Source of the DNA: Pseudorasbora parva
Lineage: Eukaryota; Chordata; Actinopteri; Cypriniformes; Gobionidae
Assembly: GCF_024679245.1 (NCBI RefSeq)
Contig: NC_090184.1
Location: 11,111,233 to 11,175,232, forward strand
Length of the DNA: 64,000 bases
Reading direction: 5' to 3'
The translations under genes were made by a program, and so were the position numbers. A model generated the notes under the pieces. The model was not told where the DNA came from. It did not search any database and was given only the letters and a program-made list of their open reading frames with translations. Below are positions 22,463 to 34,944 of this stretch, in pieces; position 1 is the first letter of the stretch; each line of letters starts with the position of its first letter.

Positions 22463-22921
22463 GGCGGGCCAATTTTGGCAGTCAAACCCGTGACTTCCCA
22501 CCAGTGAACTCGTCCTAGATCAATATACTCCCAGTTTTGAGCTCTGATGTCACATAGCCTGCGAAACAGATGGGAGAAGGACATTTCCAAATATACAAAT
22601 AACGTACAATAAAAGGTATAACAGCTTCCCTTGCCTTATGCGCCATTTTTTCTCTCCTCCGTTTCCCTCAAATAAGCAAGCAGTAAGCACCTCTGGCGAT
22701 TTGTAAATATGATTTTAAATGAGCATAAGCGCCGTCTGGTCCGCCATGCTTTGTTTCCATCCGTTAGCTACCACAATTCCTTGCGCTCAAGCAGTTTGGC
22801 GTGACTTTGGCTGGAAAGCTACAAAGTTGTGTCGTGGTTTGAAGTTGTAACTTACGGGCTCAAATACCTGCCCGAAACGCAGCATTAGCCTCACACAGCA
22901 CTATTGCTCTTGTGAGTTATT
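22463..22921. other. No gene seen
   Basis: No supported exon or repeat boundary. An ORF on the minus strand that runs in from 22,590 crosses the transposon end and is not credible. Confidence 0.35.
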
Positions 22922-23033
22922 AAAGGGTTAGTTCACCCCAAAATGAAAATTTGCCCATGATTTACCCACCCTCAAGTCTTCCTAGGTGTACATGACATTC
23001 TTCTTTCAGACAAATAAAATCAGAGTTATATTA
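22922..23033 (+). repeat. MITE terminus 'GTTAGTTCACCC', copy 2
   Basis: Same sequence as 10,574-10,680, preceded by TTAAAGG. About 300 bp of unassigned DNA follows before the Kolobok element. Confidence 0.75.
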
Positions 23034-23711
23034 ACCCTTTAGGTGGCAAAGGTTTTTAATTTCTGCCAAAGGAATTCTTAATTTCAAAAGGATATATCTT
23101 AAAAGTGATAAAAGATAGAGACTTTCTGTAAATTAAAGAAATATTATGGATGACCCAAAGTTTATGTATGGTTTACATTTTCCCATCTAATTTGCATATT
23201 ATGACATCATATGGTGGTGGTCATCTTGAATTATAGAATTTTCAGTAGGTGCCCTAGTATTTCAGTATTTTTGTCTAGGTGCCCTAGACTGATTTGAAAC
23301 ATTATTTTAAATTGTTCTCTGATATCTAAATAGAGGGTATGTGGCTTATTTAAAGGGGGGTGAAATGCTGTTTCATGCATACTGATCTTTTTACACTGTT
23401 AAAGACTTGAAATCCCATACTAAACATGACAAAGTTTCAAAAGTTAAGGTGGACGTTTGATGGGAGTATTTCTTTGTCAAAAATACTACTTCCGGTTAGT
23501 CATAAGTTTCGGCAAGTTTTTTTCGATCATGGGTCCACTTGACGTTAATAGGTCGGAATTTCCTTGTATGGGCCGTACGGACAATTCTACTGGAAGAGCG
23601 TGAGAGAGAGAGGGAGAGTGCAAAAGCAACAGGCTACCATCAAAGCGCTGGCTTGTAGGCTGCGCTGCACAGGTGATGTGACTTCAAGAAATTAACAATA
23701 TCACCAAAAAA

Positions 23712-24033
23712 GTGCGTTTTTGGCTGCCAGACCAAGACAGTCCTGTACAGATTGCCAAAAAACAATGTGTTAAGGCAACAGTGGATGTAATTTGCTTTTC
23801 CAGATCAGCAAATGAGTTGCGCAAAGGTTTATGTCTGTTCACTGCATTTCGGTGCAAACTGTTTCATAAACAAGGCCCAGTTCGACGCCGGATTTTCCGA
23901 TCGCCTAATGCTGAAGGATGGAGCAGTCCCAACGATAAAGGTCCCAACGTTAGATCCGCAGGCGGCGAGTAAGACTGCTTCAAATGTCTGTGTTTTTGCC
24001 TATGCCCATCAAGTAACGTTAGCCCAAACATGA
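23712..24033 (+). pseudogene. THAP zinc-finger fragment within the Kolobok element
   Basis: One frame (23,812-24,033) reads VYVCSLHFGANCFINKAQF, then RLMLKDGAVPTIK, giving the second half of the C2CH finger (C-x2-H pair) and the AVPT box. The preceding frame from 23,712 supplies a degenerate first half, so a frameshift lies near 23,800. THAP fingers bind DNA and are used by Kolobok and P transposases to recognise ends. Confidence 0.75.
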
Positions 24034-24296
24034 TCACGTATAGTTAATTGATCAATGGAGCATGCAATGTGTAGTGCGTGTACATTTGTTTAGCTGGCCA
24101 CTATATGTGTAACTTTATGTTTGTGTATTGTAAAAGCACTCCAAACAACAATACACAAAGAGTGGGGAAATATGTTGAACTAAATAAGCGCGCTTCTTCA
24201 TTCAAATGCGCTACTATTCCATGTCTTTCTATGTAAACACTAGCCTGCCGTGCAAAACCAGTCCGCTTACTACAATTGTCTACACAAACCACGCGT

Positions 24297-24299
<3 letters not shown>

Positions 24300-24378
<79 letters not shown>
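24300..24378. repeat. (CA)n microsatellite, 79 bp
   Basis: Uninterrupted CA repeat inside the Kolobok element. Confidence 0.98.
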
Positions 24379-24381
<3 letters not shown>

Positions 24382-25248
24382 GTAACACTCGCGCTTGACA
24401 TGGTGTTCTAAAAACGTGACGTTAAAGTTAAAATCGTGGAATAACGGTTTGATTGTAGTCTAGCAAGAAGTGCACTTCCCACATGTACACCTTCAAAAGT
24501 ATAAATATGTAAATTACACAAGCCGCTAAGCATATTATATAGTTAGTGTATAACTTGTACCACATAGAGACGTCCTGCTCTAGTCGTTTTTTGCTGCTGC
24601 TCCTGTTCAACTGCAGCCTCTGGGTCTGATTCCGGATCATAGATGTATGGCTGTATCTGATTAAAAGGCATTTTTTTATTTTGAATAAAGTTTTTTCCCG
24701 CTGTTAGGGATGACACAGCTTTACGACGCACTCAACACAATAACAGCGGCGCGCCCTCATCATTATTTAGCTCCGCCCACACGATACGCCCCCACCCGCT
24801 CAGCTTTTTTCGGAATGACTCGGAACAGCGCATCTTTCTTATATAATTATAAAAAAAATAAAGACTTTTCGGAGATATGCAGGATGCAATGCTGCTCTAT
24901 AGGTACTCAAGATTGACATGACACTGACTGAAACTGAGTGTTTCACCCCCCCTTTAAGGTAAAAAAAGTAAGGTAAAAGATATGGTTTTTACAGGTCCAT
25001 TTACAACCCTAGAAATTGTCCCTAGGATGTAATGCTCTGTTTTTGCCTTATTTGGAAGGGTCGTGAATATTAATGCTGAGTTCTGCTCTGATTGGCTCAA
25101 TGACAGCTAACACATCTATAGGCTACCATCCGTCATGACAAAGATTTTACAATGATAGCTTCTTAACTTTAAATCACAAACTGAACTGGGTAGTGCGTAA
25201 ATATGTTGTTTGTACAGTAATATTACAGTTTGACGGTAGAGTACTGAT

Positions 25249-26465
25249 TAGGGCTGCACGATTAATCAAAATCGAACCGCAATCGCGATTTGGCTTGTGT
25301 GCGATTATGAAAGCTCAAAGGCTGCGATTTTAATTAAATAAATAAATGCCCAGTGTGTTACCAAAGAGCGGCTCTGTGATAAATGCTGCTCCGTCTGAAA
25401 GACTGCGAGTTTGAGTCGCTTATAACGTGCGTTTGAAAAAGCAACACGAGTCAACCATCTTCACAAACTAGTGAAGCGTTCATAAACCTGTTCAACAAAA
25501 GGCAACGTTTAATAACATGTTTTACCTCACTTCATATCGTCAGTCGAGTGTTTGTGAGCTGATGTGGCTTCTCATCAGAGTGAGGCAGACGATGTGTTAT
25601 TTTATAGTATTCTATGTCAATCAGCACTGCATTATAATACACTTTATTATTATGAAAATACCCTTGACGGCTTGAAGAACTCAAATACACCATATTTTGC
25701 TGCAGTCGTGTTTATTGTCGTCATGTTTAATCAAACCGTCTCTATCTTCTGTTTACACCGCTTAGCTTCACATCATGGATTTCCTGAAAACTAATGTCAA
25801 TTACTTCTCTGAGGCAAATGTGGCGTTTTCCGCTCGAGGGCGCCCTCTGGCTTTCAGTATGAATTAAAAACCTTTGGGTAATCAATAATAAGAATAATAC
25901 ATTTTTAAATCTTAATAAACTTAAAAAATTATAAATGTGTTGGACAATCCATGCTTTTCTTCAATGTACAGGAGTTTTCCCCCACAGTGGATGCAAAAGA
26001 GGTTCATATTTCATATTAAAGACAGACTTTAAGAATAAACTTTAAGAAACTCCTTAGGCTTAGACCTTTCTAACGTTTTTTAGTCATTGGCTGTCTGCAT
26101 ATTAATAGGTAACCCAGCAGTTTTTTTTTTTGTGTAAAATGTTTTCTGTAAAATATTACAAAAATAATAATAATAATTAGTATTAGTATTATATAGTTAT
26201 ATTTGTTCTGACCTACTCTTTTTATTTGTAATTATGAAAATGTTATTGTGATGGTAATATTTCTTATTTTTAAAAATATTTTTTGCAGTAATAATAATCA
26301 TAATAATTATTATTAGTCACATTAATATAAAAACACAAAATATTATAAACACACACTTTTCATTTGTAAAAAAATTATAATAACAATAATCACATTTTAA
26401 ATCGCAATCGCAATTTTACCCAGAATAATTGCAATTATATATTTTCCCCAAATCGTGCAGCTCTA
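25249..26465. mobile_element. hAT-type non-autonomous element A
   Basis: An exact 8-bp target duplication GTACTGAT lies at 25,241-25,248 and 26,466-26,473. The ends are TAGGGCTGCACGATTAATC and its mirror GATTTGG...AATCGTGCAGCTCTA. Internal sequence 25,665-25,805 reappears in reverse at 39,891-40,034 between two Gypsy copies. No transposase is present. Confidence 0.9.
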
Positions 26466-26479
26466 GTACTGATTTAAAA

Positions 26480-27258
26480 CAGGGATGCAAACAGCGCGAT
26501 TATAATTTCACCAACAGTAATTCTAGATTGCCTCCACCAAACAGTAAATATGAGCTAAGTAAATCAGAACACTGAGCGCCAATGTGCGCTGGTGAACCGC
26601 TAGTGTTTCTTCTGACTGCGTATCTTTTACCGTCTATGGTATCTGCTACTGCAATAGTTCTCCCTGAGACCAGAGTTCGGCACTGCGCCTTCCCGTTTTA
26701 CTTGCAAAGTTCTGGTAAGATCATTGGTTTATAATGTTATACAGGGTTTTTCCTGCATAGAGAATTACGAGACAGCCGCCTCCGTCTGTTGACAAAACTC
26801 AGACAGGCAGACAATTGCTCAGATTCAGCTTGTCGTGGTAATTAAATAATCAGAAATATATATCGTCACATGATCCTGCAGCAATCACTCTTATATTATG
26901 ATTTGCTGGTACAAAGTCATCTAAAGCCATTCCATAGCTGAATGTGCGAGACAAGGATATTATATTAATATTTCCATTGTTAAAGTTTATGGAAACTCGT
27001 CTTTCCTCCGCTGCAGCTGTCAGTCATCATCTCCGTTTAGCATTCAAACTGCGCGTCACGTTCGGTTACGACAGTCAGCAGGCAAAACTCTCCAAGATCA
27101 TATATTCCCATTATAATACTTGATGTGTAAATAAAGCGCTGTTGATTTGAGTTTATAGCTGTTCCGATAGCTATCGGGTGACCACAAAAGGATTATAATG
27201 GGGAGCGTGGGTTGAGTTACCTCTCCCTTTTTTAACCATACATGTGTTTGCATCCCTG
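26480..27258. mobile_element. hAT-type non-autonomous element B, abutting element A
   Basis: The ends are CAGGGATGCAAAC and GTTTGCATCCCTG. The flanks TTTAAAA (26,473-26,479) and TTTAAAA (27,259-27,265) give a 7- to 8-bp duplication. It starts only 15 bp after element A ends, with its duplication overlapping that of A by one base. Confidence 0.8.
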
Positions 27259-27313
27259 TTTAAAAGTCAATTTATATAACCAAACAAAGTAATGTAGAAG
27301 CCACTCAAAATAG

Positions 27314-28261
27314 TTGGAGTGGCTTCTACATTACCTTGGAGTTGTGATTGATGACCAGTTAAACTTCACTGACCACATTACTGCAACAACCCGGTCCTGC
27401 AGATTTGCTTTATACAACATTAGAAAGATTAGACCCTTCCTATCAGAACAGGCTGCACAACTCCTGGTTCAAGCTCTTGTTCTCTCCAGACTGGATTATT
27501 GTAATGCTCTTCTGGCTGGGCTTCCAGCATGCACTATCAAACCCTTGCAGCTGATCCAGAATGCAGCGGCGAGAGTGGTCTTTAATGAGCCGAAGAGAAC
27601 GCATGTTACGCCTCTCTTCATCAAACTGCACTGGTTGCCAATGGCTACTCGCATCAAATTCAAGGCTCTAGTTCTCGCCTACAAAACAACCACTGGTTCT
27701 GCACCATTATACCTAAACTCAATTGTTCAGACTTACACACCCTCCAGAAGCTTGCGTTCTGCGAATGAGCGGCGCCTCGTGGTTCCTTCCCAAAGAGGCA
27801 TGAAATCGCTCTCACGGACATTTTCCTGGACCGTTCCCACCTGGTGGAATGACCTGCCGATCTCAATTCGTGCTGCCGAGTCTGTAGCCATTTTTAAAAA
27901 ACATCTTAAGACACATCTTTTCCAATTGCACTTTTCCTATTGCACTTGACCAATACAGAATAGCACTTACTGATCATATCTACGTCTCTCATCCGGATTT
28001 GTGCCTTCAGGCGGGTATGTTACATAGATATCATAGCTACCAAAACCCAGTGTTCTGTATTTTGCGTACGTGAGTTTTTGCTGTCGATGGCTATTGCTGC
28101 GCGTTTAGCTAGAATGCCATACAAAACCAACCCATTGGGCCACTGAATCCGCATTAACGACAACAGTTGGGGCATCAGCCTTAGTCCTAATGGGTTGTTA
28201 TCTTAGCTATCCAAATCCAGTGTTCTGTATTTTCCGTACGTGAGTATTTGTTGTAGCTGGC

Positions 28262-28292
<31 letters not shown>

Positions 28293-28441
28293 GTTGTGTA
28301 CTCTGCTAATTAATTGAGATTTCTTACAGCTCTTACAGGTTGTTGGCTTTGTTTGTTACGTTGCTTCTATTGCTCTACCCTTTTTTTGTAAGTCGCTTTG
28401 GATAAAAGCGTCTGCTAAATGATTAAATGTAAATGTAAATG
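27314..28441 (+). pseudogene. 5'-truncated L2-type LINE: RT C-terminus and 3' UTR
   Basis: A 211-codon open frame (27,314-27,949) carries the C-terminal part of a CR1/L2-clade reverse transcriptase: YLGVVIDDQLNFTDHIT, then LDYCNALLAGLPACTIKPLQ, LIQNAAARVVFNEPK, LHWLPMATRIKFKALVLAYK and a WNDLP box. The catalytic FADD-type core lies upstream in full elements and is missing. The 3' end CGCTTTGGATAAAAGCGTCT is followed by a TAAATG tandem tail. The last frame is still open, suggesting relatively recent insertion. The ATG at 27,314 is not a true start. Confidence 0.88.
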
Positions 28442-28460
28442 TAGTTAGTGTCATGTTTAC

Positions 28461-28696
28461 TACACTGTAAATTTTTTTTTAGAAAAAGTTACCTTAAAAT
28501 TTTGAGTTAATTGAAATTAAAATTTTGAGTTAATACAATGAACAATTTTTGAGATTCGACAACCTTTATTAAAATATTATTAAAAGATTTTGTAAGCATA
28601 TTGGGTAATTGTGTGTGTTTTATTTCTGATGACGCGGTGAAACATGCATTTTTAAGTTAAACCAACAAAAATCAACATTTTTTTTTTTACAGTGTA
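28461..28696. mobile_element. Short CACTG-ended MITE
   Basis: TACACTGTAAATTTTTTTTT is mirrored by AAAAAAAAAATGTT...TTTTTTACAGTGTA over 236 bp. The terminal CACTGTAAA matches the 1.24-kb element at 3,451-4,688, so the two may share a transposase source. Confidence 0.75.
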
Positions 28697-28701
28697 CTCA
28701 C

Positions 28702-31006
28702 TAGGGATGAAACGATTACCGGTTTCACGATAAACCACTATAAAATGTACTGACGGTTAGTAATATTGTTTAAAAATTAATTATCATTAAAACCGTCAGG
28801 AATTATCACGATTTTGAAAACTCGCTGTAAATCCTATCCAGTCTGGTGCATGCGCACCCAGCACATGACGCAACGCTGTTTTCTGAATGAGAAGAAATGA
28901 CAGAAGGCAGCTTAAAACAAAGCATAGATGAAACGTAAATGGTCTTCAATGTATGCACGTCATTACATAAATTATCATCATCCGCTGAATGTGTGGTGGA
29001 TGACATACAGGTACAAACACACTGCTGACACTGCTTTTTACAAGACCATGTGGAAAATATCCAAAAACTTTATATTTTTCATACTCGTCTATTTATATAC
29101 ACCATCTCTCATCATTTAAACCATTGTTGTGCTTTCTGTAGAGTTGAATCTAAAATCCTGACATTGTATGGTATGCACATGAATAATTCTTTATGAAGTA
29201 AACATAATCCATCAATACTTAAAATAAATGTTTATTTTCACACTTGGCACAAACAGCAGTTAATAAGTGATCACTACAACTGATCTCTTTCTGCTTCCAT
29301 ACCCTAACAGTTACTTATTATAGGCTTCTCAAAAGCCATCTGTTATAATCGCATTGCGCATTATAACCTACCACACGTGTTACTATTGAGTTTCTGAATG
29401 CAATGTCTAATTATCAGATGCGTTCAGGTGCGCTCTCACTCACTGAAATCTGCACTCAAAGCAGAGATGAACGTGCGATGTACGGAGGAGATTCATTCAG
29501 CATACGGTTGAATGTTTTTGTTCTAACCTATTTCAGCAGCAAAATAGTTTTAAACACAGCAGAACCATAGTACATCTGATATGACTGGCATAAAGTTGGC
29601 TTGACGTTCGAGATTCGCAAATTTAGGGACCGTCTCTAAAGTTACATACAACATTGGTATGTGCATTTGTATAAAACGGATTTTAAAGTGTTCATCTAGT
29701 GTCGGGTATAATGCAAACCTTTTGGATTTTTGATATTTGGCTTGTACACAAAATAAGCTAGATTTAAATGCGTCTTAGCTGAGAGGATACCGATGAGAAT
29801 ATTGCTTGAACATATGTATAGAGAGATAATATTAGAGATTATATTTACACCAAATTATTATTTATGCATTATGTGGTGCTATTAATGACGGCCAATATAA
29901 GGAAGGAAATCCCACAGAATACAATCTTGCTTTTAAAAAGTGCATAGAGCTGCTTGATTTATTTGTTGTTTGTTGATTTTCAAATGTAAAATTTGAAATG
30001 TTTTCAGTAGGGGTGTTAGATTCCAGGTTTTTTGGAGTTGACTCCGATTCCTGACTCCCACTATGGGAGTCTATGGAATCGACTCCTCGACTCTATTTAC
30101 TTTACATCAAAACAGGGCAAGAAATAAAAAAAAAATGCTGTTGTTACATATTTAAATTATTTCCCCCTGACACAAAGTCCTAAAATCCTCTTATTAAAAC
30201 CGCACACTTTTAGCGTGGCCGTCCAAATTTACTCCAATTTAGCGATGACTTTTGTGGCTATCATTCTGTATCCATTGCCAATAATTTTACATAGGAAAAG
30301 TCACGAAAAAAGATGTGATTGTCGAGTGATGGCGCTAAACGCACATGATCATTGTCTTAAAAGGTAAGTTAAAGATACTAGTCTATACATAAAATAATGC
30401 ACACTATTGATGTGTTTCTTCTTGATGTCAGAATTTTTATGATTTATGGTTAGTTTAATGACGTTAATAATGGGAAACAAATGTATATTTATTGCAATAT
30501 ATACAATCAATTAAACTAAAGCTAGCAAGGAGGAAGCCTAAAGAAAAACTAAAGTCTCTGTTATTTTTTTTCAATTTCTAAAGTAAGCACTCAAATAAAT
30601 GTGTGTGACAAAGTTTCTGCGACAGCTGTCTGATGCGGTGTATTATGTCAGTGTATTACCTCACGGATCGCTTCATTTCATTCACTCCTTGCTTATAGTG
30701 CACTCAACTGCCATGCACTTTAGATGAGAGATTCAGTAAGCAATCAGTAAACGAGCGATTTCTGACACCGCATTAGAGTCGACACCGAGAGTCGATTCCT
30801 GTACTGGAGTCGACCCCTACTCTGGGGCTATTCAGAGTCGAGGAATCGACTCTTTTGGAGTCAACTCCCCATCACTAGTTTTCAGTGTGTGCATTGGTTC
30901 TTTTTGAACACTTTCTCATTTGAACAAAACCGTGATGAGATTGATAACCATGATAATTTGGGTCAAATTATCCGTGATCTAAAATTTCCGTACCGTTTCA
31001 TCTCTA
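28702..31006. mobile_element. hAT-type element C, host of a nested hAT
   Basis: The flanks GTACTCAC (28,694-28,701) and CTACTCAC (31,007-31,014) agree at 7 of 8 bases. The ends are TAGGGATGAAACGATTACCG and the mirror ending CGTTTCATCTCTA. No transposase frame is seen in its 2.3 kb. Element D is inserted at 30,008. Confidence 0.8.
30008..30877. mobile_element. hAT-type element D, nested in C
   Basis: A perfect 8-bp target duplication GTTTTCAG lies at 30,000-30,007 and 30,878-30,885. The ends are TAGGGGTGTTAGATTCCAG and a mirror ending GGGGATGGTGATC-like (CCCCATCACTA on the plus strand). Palindromic GGAGTCGACTCC-like words recur near both ends. Confidence 0.88.
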
Positions 31007-31840
31007 CTACTCACCTGCTGTAAAATAATCATACTTCAGTTATCAAAAAATGTATATTTATTTAACAAATTGACTAGAAGCTGTTTCAACTTAGATGGTG
31101 GAGTAGGTGACGTTAGCTACAAGGATCAAGTGAGCAATCTGTAAGCAACTAAACAGTAGCAGTAAACTTAGTTAGCTTCTGAGTTATGTGTTGATGATGA
31201 AATTTAGGCTAATTTAGATTTCAATCCATCAAAAGGGATACACTGAACCCTTGACAACACTGGCAGGAAATAATATTAACTTTGTCATTTGACAAACTGT
31301 TATGTGAGCTACTTGGAGTTTCTAATTGTTACTTTAGCATCTTGTGTTTGATCTAGACAACACAGGGGATATTATCGTTAATGTTGTCTTACTAAGAAAA
31401 TATTTATTTTATTTTTAGTCGGGGATGAAGTCTGACATGTCTGCCATCAAGTGGAGGGGAGGTCGAACGAAATTTGACACCCTATTTGACAAAATCTGCA
31501 GTTTTATTCAGTGCCACATTATTGAGTAAACTCGACCGTGGCACCCAAAGAGTAAAAAAATGCCCTGGCTCTTACAAGTTTTGTAATGACAGTGAATTAT
31601 TGTTTCGTTTTTGAAGTCCTTAAAAGTGCATCTATCCATCATATTGCTGCTCCACACAGCTTTGGGGGGTTTAATAAAGCCCTATTTAAGTAAAGCATAT
31701 AAAAACTTTATTAAATAATTAAAAAACCTAACTGGTATGCAATTTTGTAAGCACCTCAAGAGGCACTACACTTTTTCCGTAAGTTGAATATGGAAGGTGA
31801 TCTAGTGGAAGCTAGATAATTTACTATATAAAGTTTTAAA
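31007..31840. other. No gene; one dispersed repeat segment
   Basis: 31,421-31,490 (GACATGTCTGCCATCAAGTG, GGAGGGGAGGTCGAACG) is shared with 47,674-47,745. Nothing else is recognised. Confidence 0.45.
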
Positions 31841-32270
31841 GGGGTCATGAACTGGCTTGTAATTTTTTTTATACTGTTGTCTGAGGTCAACTTATGACAT
31901 TTGTGTGGTTTTTGTATTTAAAAACATCATAATTAATAGGTATCATAGTAATAGGCTATTTTGTACCCTGGTTTTGAGCCTCTCTGAAGAAATGCTCAGT
32001 TTGTATGGGTGTGCCGTGCTGAAGACTTGGAAGTAAATGGCCACGGCTAGTATTGGATAAGATTTGAGCATCAGCTCCCATGTCAGTACCAATGAGGGAT
32101 TGTTTTGAAAGAGTGTGGGGAAACGGCAAACGGTAACTGGCAACCGAAATGCCCACAAATCCAGTCTCTTGTTTACAAACGAATCCGTGGTCAAATGAAG
32201 GAACAGACACACAATATCTTCCCCACTTGAGCTGGATATTCATTAAAAATAAAGTTCATCCATTCATTCA
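31841..32270 (+). repeat. Left end of a TTAA-type DNA repeat
   Basis: It begins TTTTAAAGGGGTCATGAACT, a frequent fish repeat terminus next to TTAA. I did not find its right end with confidence; overlapping minus-strand frames of 89-95 codons are not recognised. Confidence 0.45.
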
Positions 32271-32581
32271 TAATATTGGAATCCAAAGTTTATGTGGTAT
32301 ATTTATTGCTTAGAAGTTAGATGTGATTTAGCTCCACGTAGGCCTATCATCTCAGGCATAAGTTGGTGGGCATGTCTACAAGAAGCAGACGTACATATTT
32401 TTAGCTTGGGACATACTCTGCAAGAACAAAGAGATTTGTTCATTGGCAAGGTGGCAAGAACAAGAACAAAGATTTGTGTGGATAACTGGATCAGTTATAT
32501 GATGGATGCAAAAATGAAACAACAGTTCACTGCCATTATGAAGCTTGGTAGAGCCAGGATTTTTTTTAAAATACAAGTCTG

Positions 32582-32690
32582 ATTTTATTGGTCTGAAAGA
32601 AGAATGTCATATACACCTAGGATGACTTGAGGGTGAGTAAATCATGGGCTAATTTTCATTGTTGGGTAAAATAACAGAGCACACCTCCTT
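32582..32690 (-). repeat. MITE terminus 'GTTAGTTCACCC', copy 3 (reverse)
   Basis: Reverse complement of the repeat at 10,574 and 22,922: GTCTGAAAGAAGAATGTCAT, then GACTTGAGGGTGAGTAAATC. About 850 bp of unassigned DNA follows. Confidence 0.75.
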
Positions 32691-33548
32691 AGTTTACATA
32701 TTATGGGGTTTCTCGTTGAAACTAACCCAGATAAAGGGCTCCTAAACCCTTGAGCAACTTTATACTCGCATGGTGTAATTTCATCCCACTGTGTTTGACT
32801 TCACAGTGGTAAACCAAGATTTGGAAACCACAGGCTTTGACATGTCTTTTGTTACTGCATTGTTTGTTACTGCATTGACATGTATTTATTTTACTGCTTT
32901 GTAAAATAACACTAAAGCTTCAATCCTGTCTGCAACATCTGAAGCAGCATATACAGTATTACCTACTGCAAAACGTGCCTTTACACAGACTGACAATACA
33001 GCTATAAAAGCGGCATTATCCTATTAATATTCTCCATTCATACAGCCTTTGAACTGGATAGATGTAAAGGCAGATATAAAATTGAAAAGCAAAACATATA
33101 TCTCTAGGGTACAGTAACATTTCTCCTTATGGAAATAATTTTGACCAAAAATAAATATAAATATAAATATAGAGAATGAGTTTGACCAGAGAAGATATCA
33201 GAAATAGAGATAGCCTTGGATCCACAGACCTTTATTTGTAAGTGTCATACGAGCCTACTCTATAAACAACATTTACAAAGTTTTTTTACTGGTATTTCAT
33301 ACCACTCAGCCCTACTATTAGAAGAAAAGAAACCATCAAATTTCATATATCAGGTGTGACAAATATGTGTATGCACTCATATGTGCAGTAACTGGTCAGG
33401 AATTATGAATGAGATATTCTTTACGGGTATGATTAGCTTATGTAAAACGGCTACTATATACCTTTATGTATCCAACTCAAACACAAATAATCCACGTGTC
33501 TCTGAGCTGTTATGATTGCTGTGATACCTTTGTTTGTTCTGAACGTAG

Positions 33549-33549
<1 letters not shown>
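32691..33549. other. No gene seen
   Basis: AT-rich single-copy-looking sequence without supported features. Confidence 0.35.

Positions 33550-33588
<39 letters not shown>
33550..33588. repeat. (CA)n microsatellite
   Basis: About 19 CA units followed by GTGCGTGCATGCGCA. Confidence 0.97.
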
Positions 33589-33593
<5 letters not shown>

Positions 33594-33934
33594 TGCATGC
33601 GCAGTTAAACTGGCTCTGATCTCACTGCCTACAAATGGGCCTCTGTTTGCCCTTGGAAACGTTCACGGAAATGTAAGGAAATGTCTGACTGCAGTAACAG
33701 ACTCTCTTTCAACTGGAAACTTTTTTTAATGCAACTATGTGGAATGTAACTTCTTTTTTTAGTTTTACTGTTATACTCTCTTTTAATGTCTTTGAATTAC
33801 TCTCCCAAATTATTTAAGCTGTTAAAACCTAATTTGTAAATTACTAATTAGTAATTTAGTAAAATAACACAATGGTTATGTTTTTCTCTGTGCAGATATT
33901 TAAATGCAATTCCTACAGACAATGATCTCAAGGC

Positions 33935-34498
33935 TAGGCCTGCCACGATAACAAATTTTGCTGGACGATAAATTGGCCAAGAAATTATTGCGATAAACGA
34001 TAATATTGTCATTCTGAGACCATTTTCATCTAAAATAATGATAATGGCATAAAAATGCAGGTACACCTTTTCAAATATCAACAAACTTAAATTTCTAAAG
34101 ACTATTTAACACTAAAAATTGAAAACATTTTAAATAACCACAATACATGAACAAAACAAAACAAAAACAATAAAAGCATGGACTCTCAATCTGTTTTTAA
34201 AAATGCATTTAAATAAGTACCAAAAAAATAAATAAAATAGATGAAAACTGCAACAGATGATTGTGTTTTAGGTGCATATTAGGGGCAGCACGGTTCACAA
34301 AACCTACAGTTCGGTTCGTATCACGGTTTTAGGGTCACGGTTTTCCGTTCTGTACGGTTCTTGTTGTTTTTTTTCTTTTAATCCAGAAATGTACTTCAGC
34401 ATATGATATATTAATTATCCAACATTTAGAATACAGTATTAAAATGTTTTTTTTTTATCGTGCGATTAATTGATTTATCGACTATCGCAACAGGCCTA
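33935..34498. mobile_element. hAT-type MITE E
   Basis: A perfect 8-bp target duplication CTCAAGGC lies at 33,927-33,934 and 34,499-34,506. The ends are TAGGCCTGCCACGATAAC and the mirror ending CGCAACAGGCCTA. An inner stretch at 34,285-34,370 (GGCAGCACGGTTCAC, GTACGGTTCTTG) looks like a piece of another hAT family inserted inside. Confidence 0.9.
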
Positions 34499-34944
34499 CT
34501 CAAGGCACCTTATCTATGATTAACATTCATGAATTAAAATCCACAGTAACCATCCTCACAGTGAAGAAAAAAGTCCTTACAGTTTTTCTCGATTGCTTAA
34601 ACACATTTCTTGAAACTATGCCTCATATTCTCAAAACTATAAACACAAATCCATAACGTCTCACCCAGTTTCCCAAACAACCTATTTTCAGGTCAAAATG
34701 AAGCTCTACACTCAAAACCATTCACTCTTGCTGAAAAACCAAACTTTGCCCTCAGACAAGACACACAAGCCCTCAAAATCACACACACTACAACATAGTC
34801 TAACACACTGGTGCAATAAATTCAAAACAACATTTCCAAAACTGGTAAGTTATGTTGCTTGTGGTTCCCCTTCTCACAAACCTTTTCACATGATGAACAA
34901 AAGACACAACCAATGGATACATTGGCACATTTTTATTCATTCAT

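Larger units (their letters stand above)
23354..24953 (+). mobile_element. Kolobok-type DNA transposon, TTAA-flanked
   Basis: TTAA lies on both sides (23,350-23,353 and 24,954-24,957). The ends are AGGGGGGTGAAATGCTGTTT and the mirror of AGGGGGGGTGAAACACT. Inside is a THAP zinc-finger sequence. TTAA duplication plus a THAP domain is the hallmark of the Kolobok superfamily. The catalytic transposase domain is absent, so this is a deletion derivative. A (CA)n tract at 24,300-24,378 is embedded in it. Confidence 0.8.

Noticed and set aside
22315..22590. 91-codon minus-strand ORF
   Set aside because: Crosses the end of the ACGT-rich transposon and has no recognisable domain.
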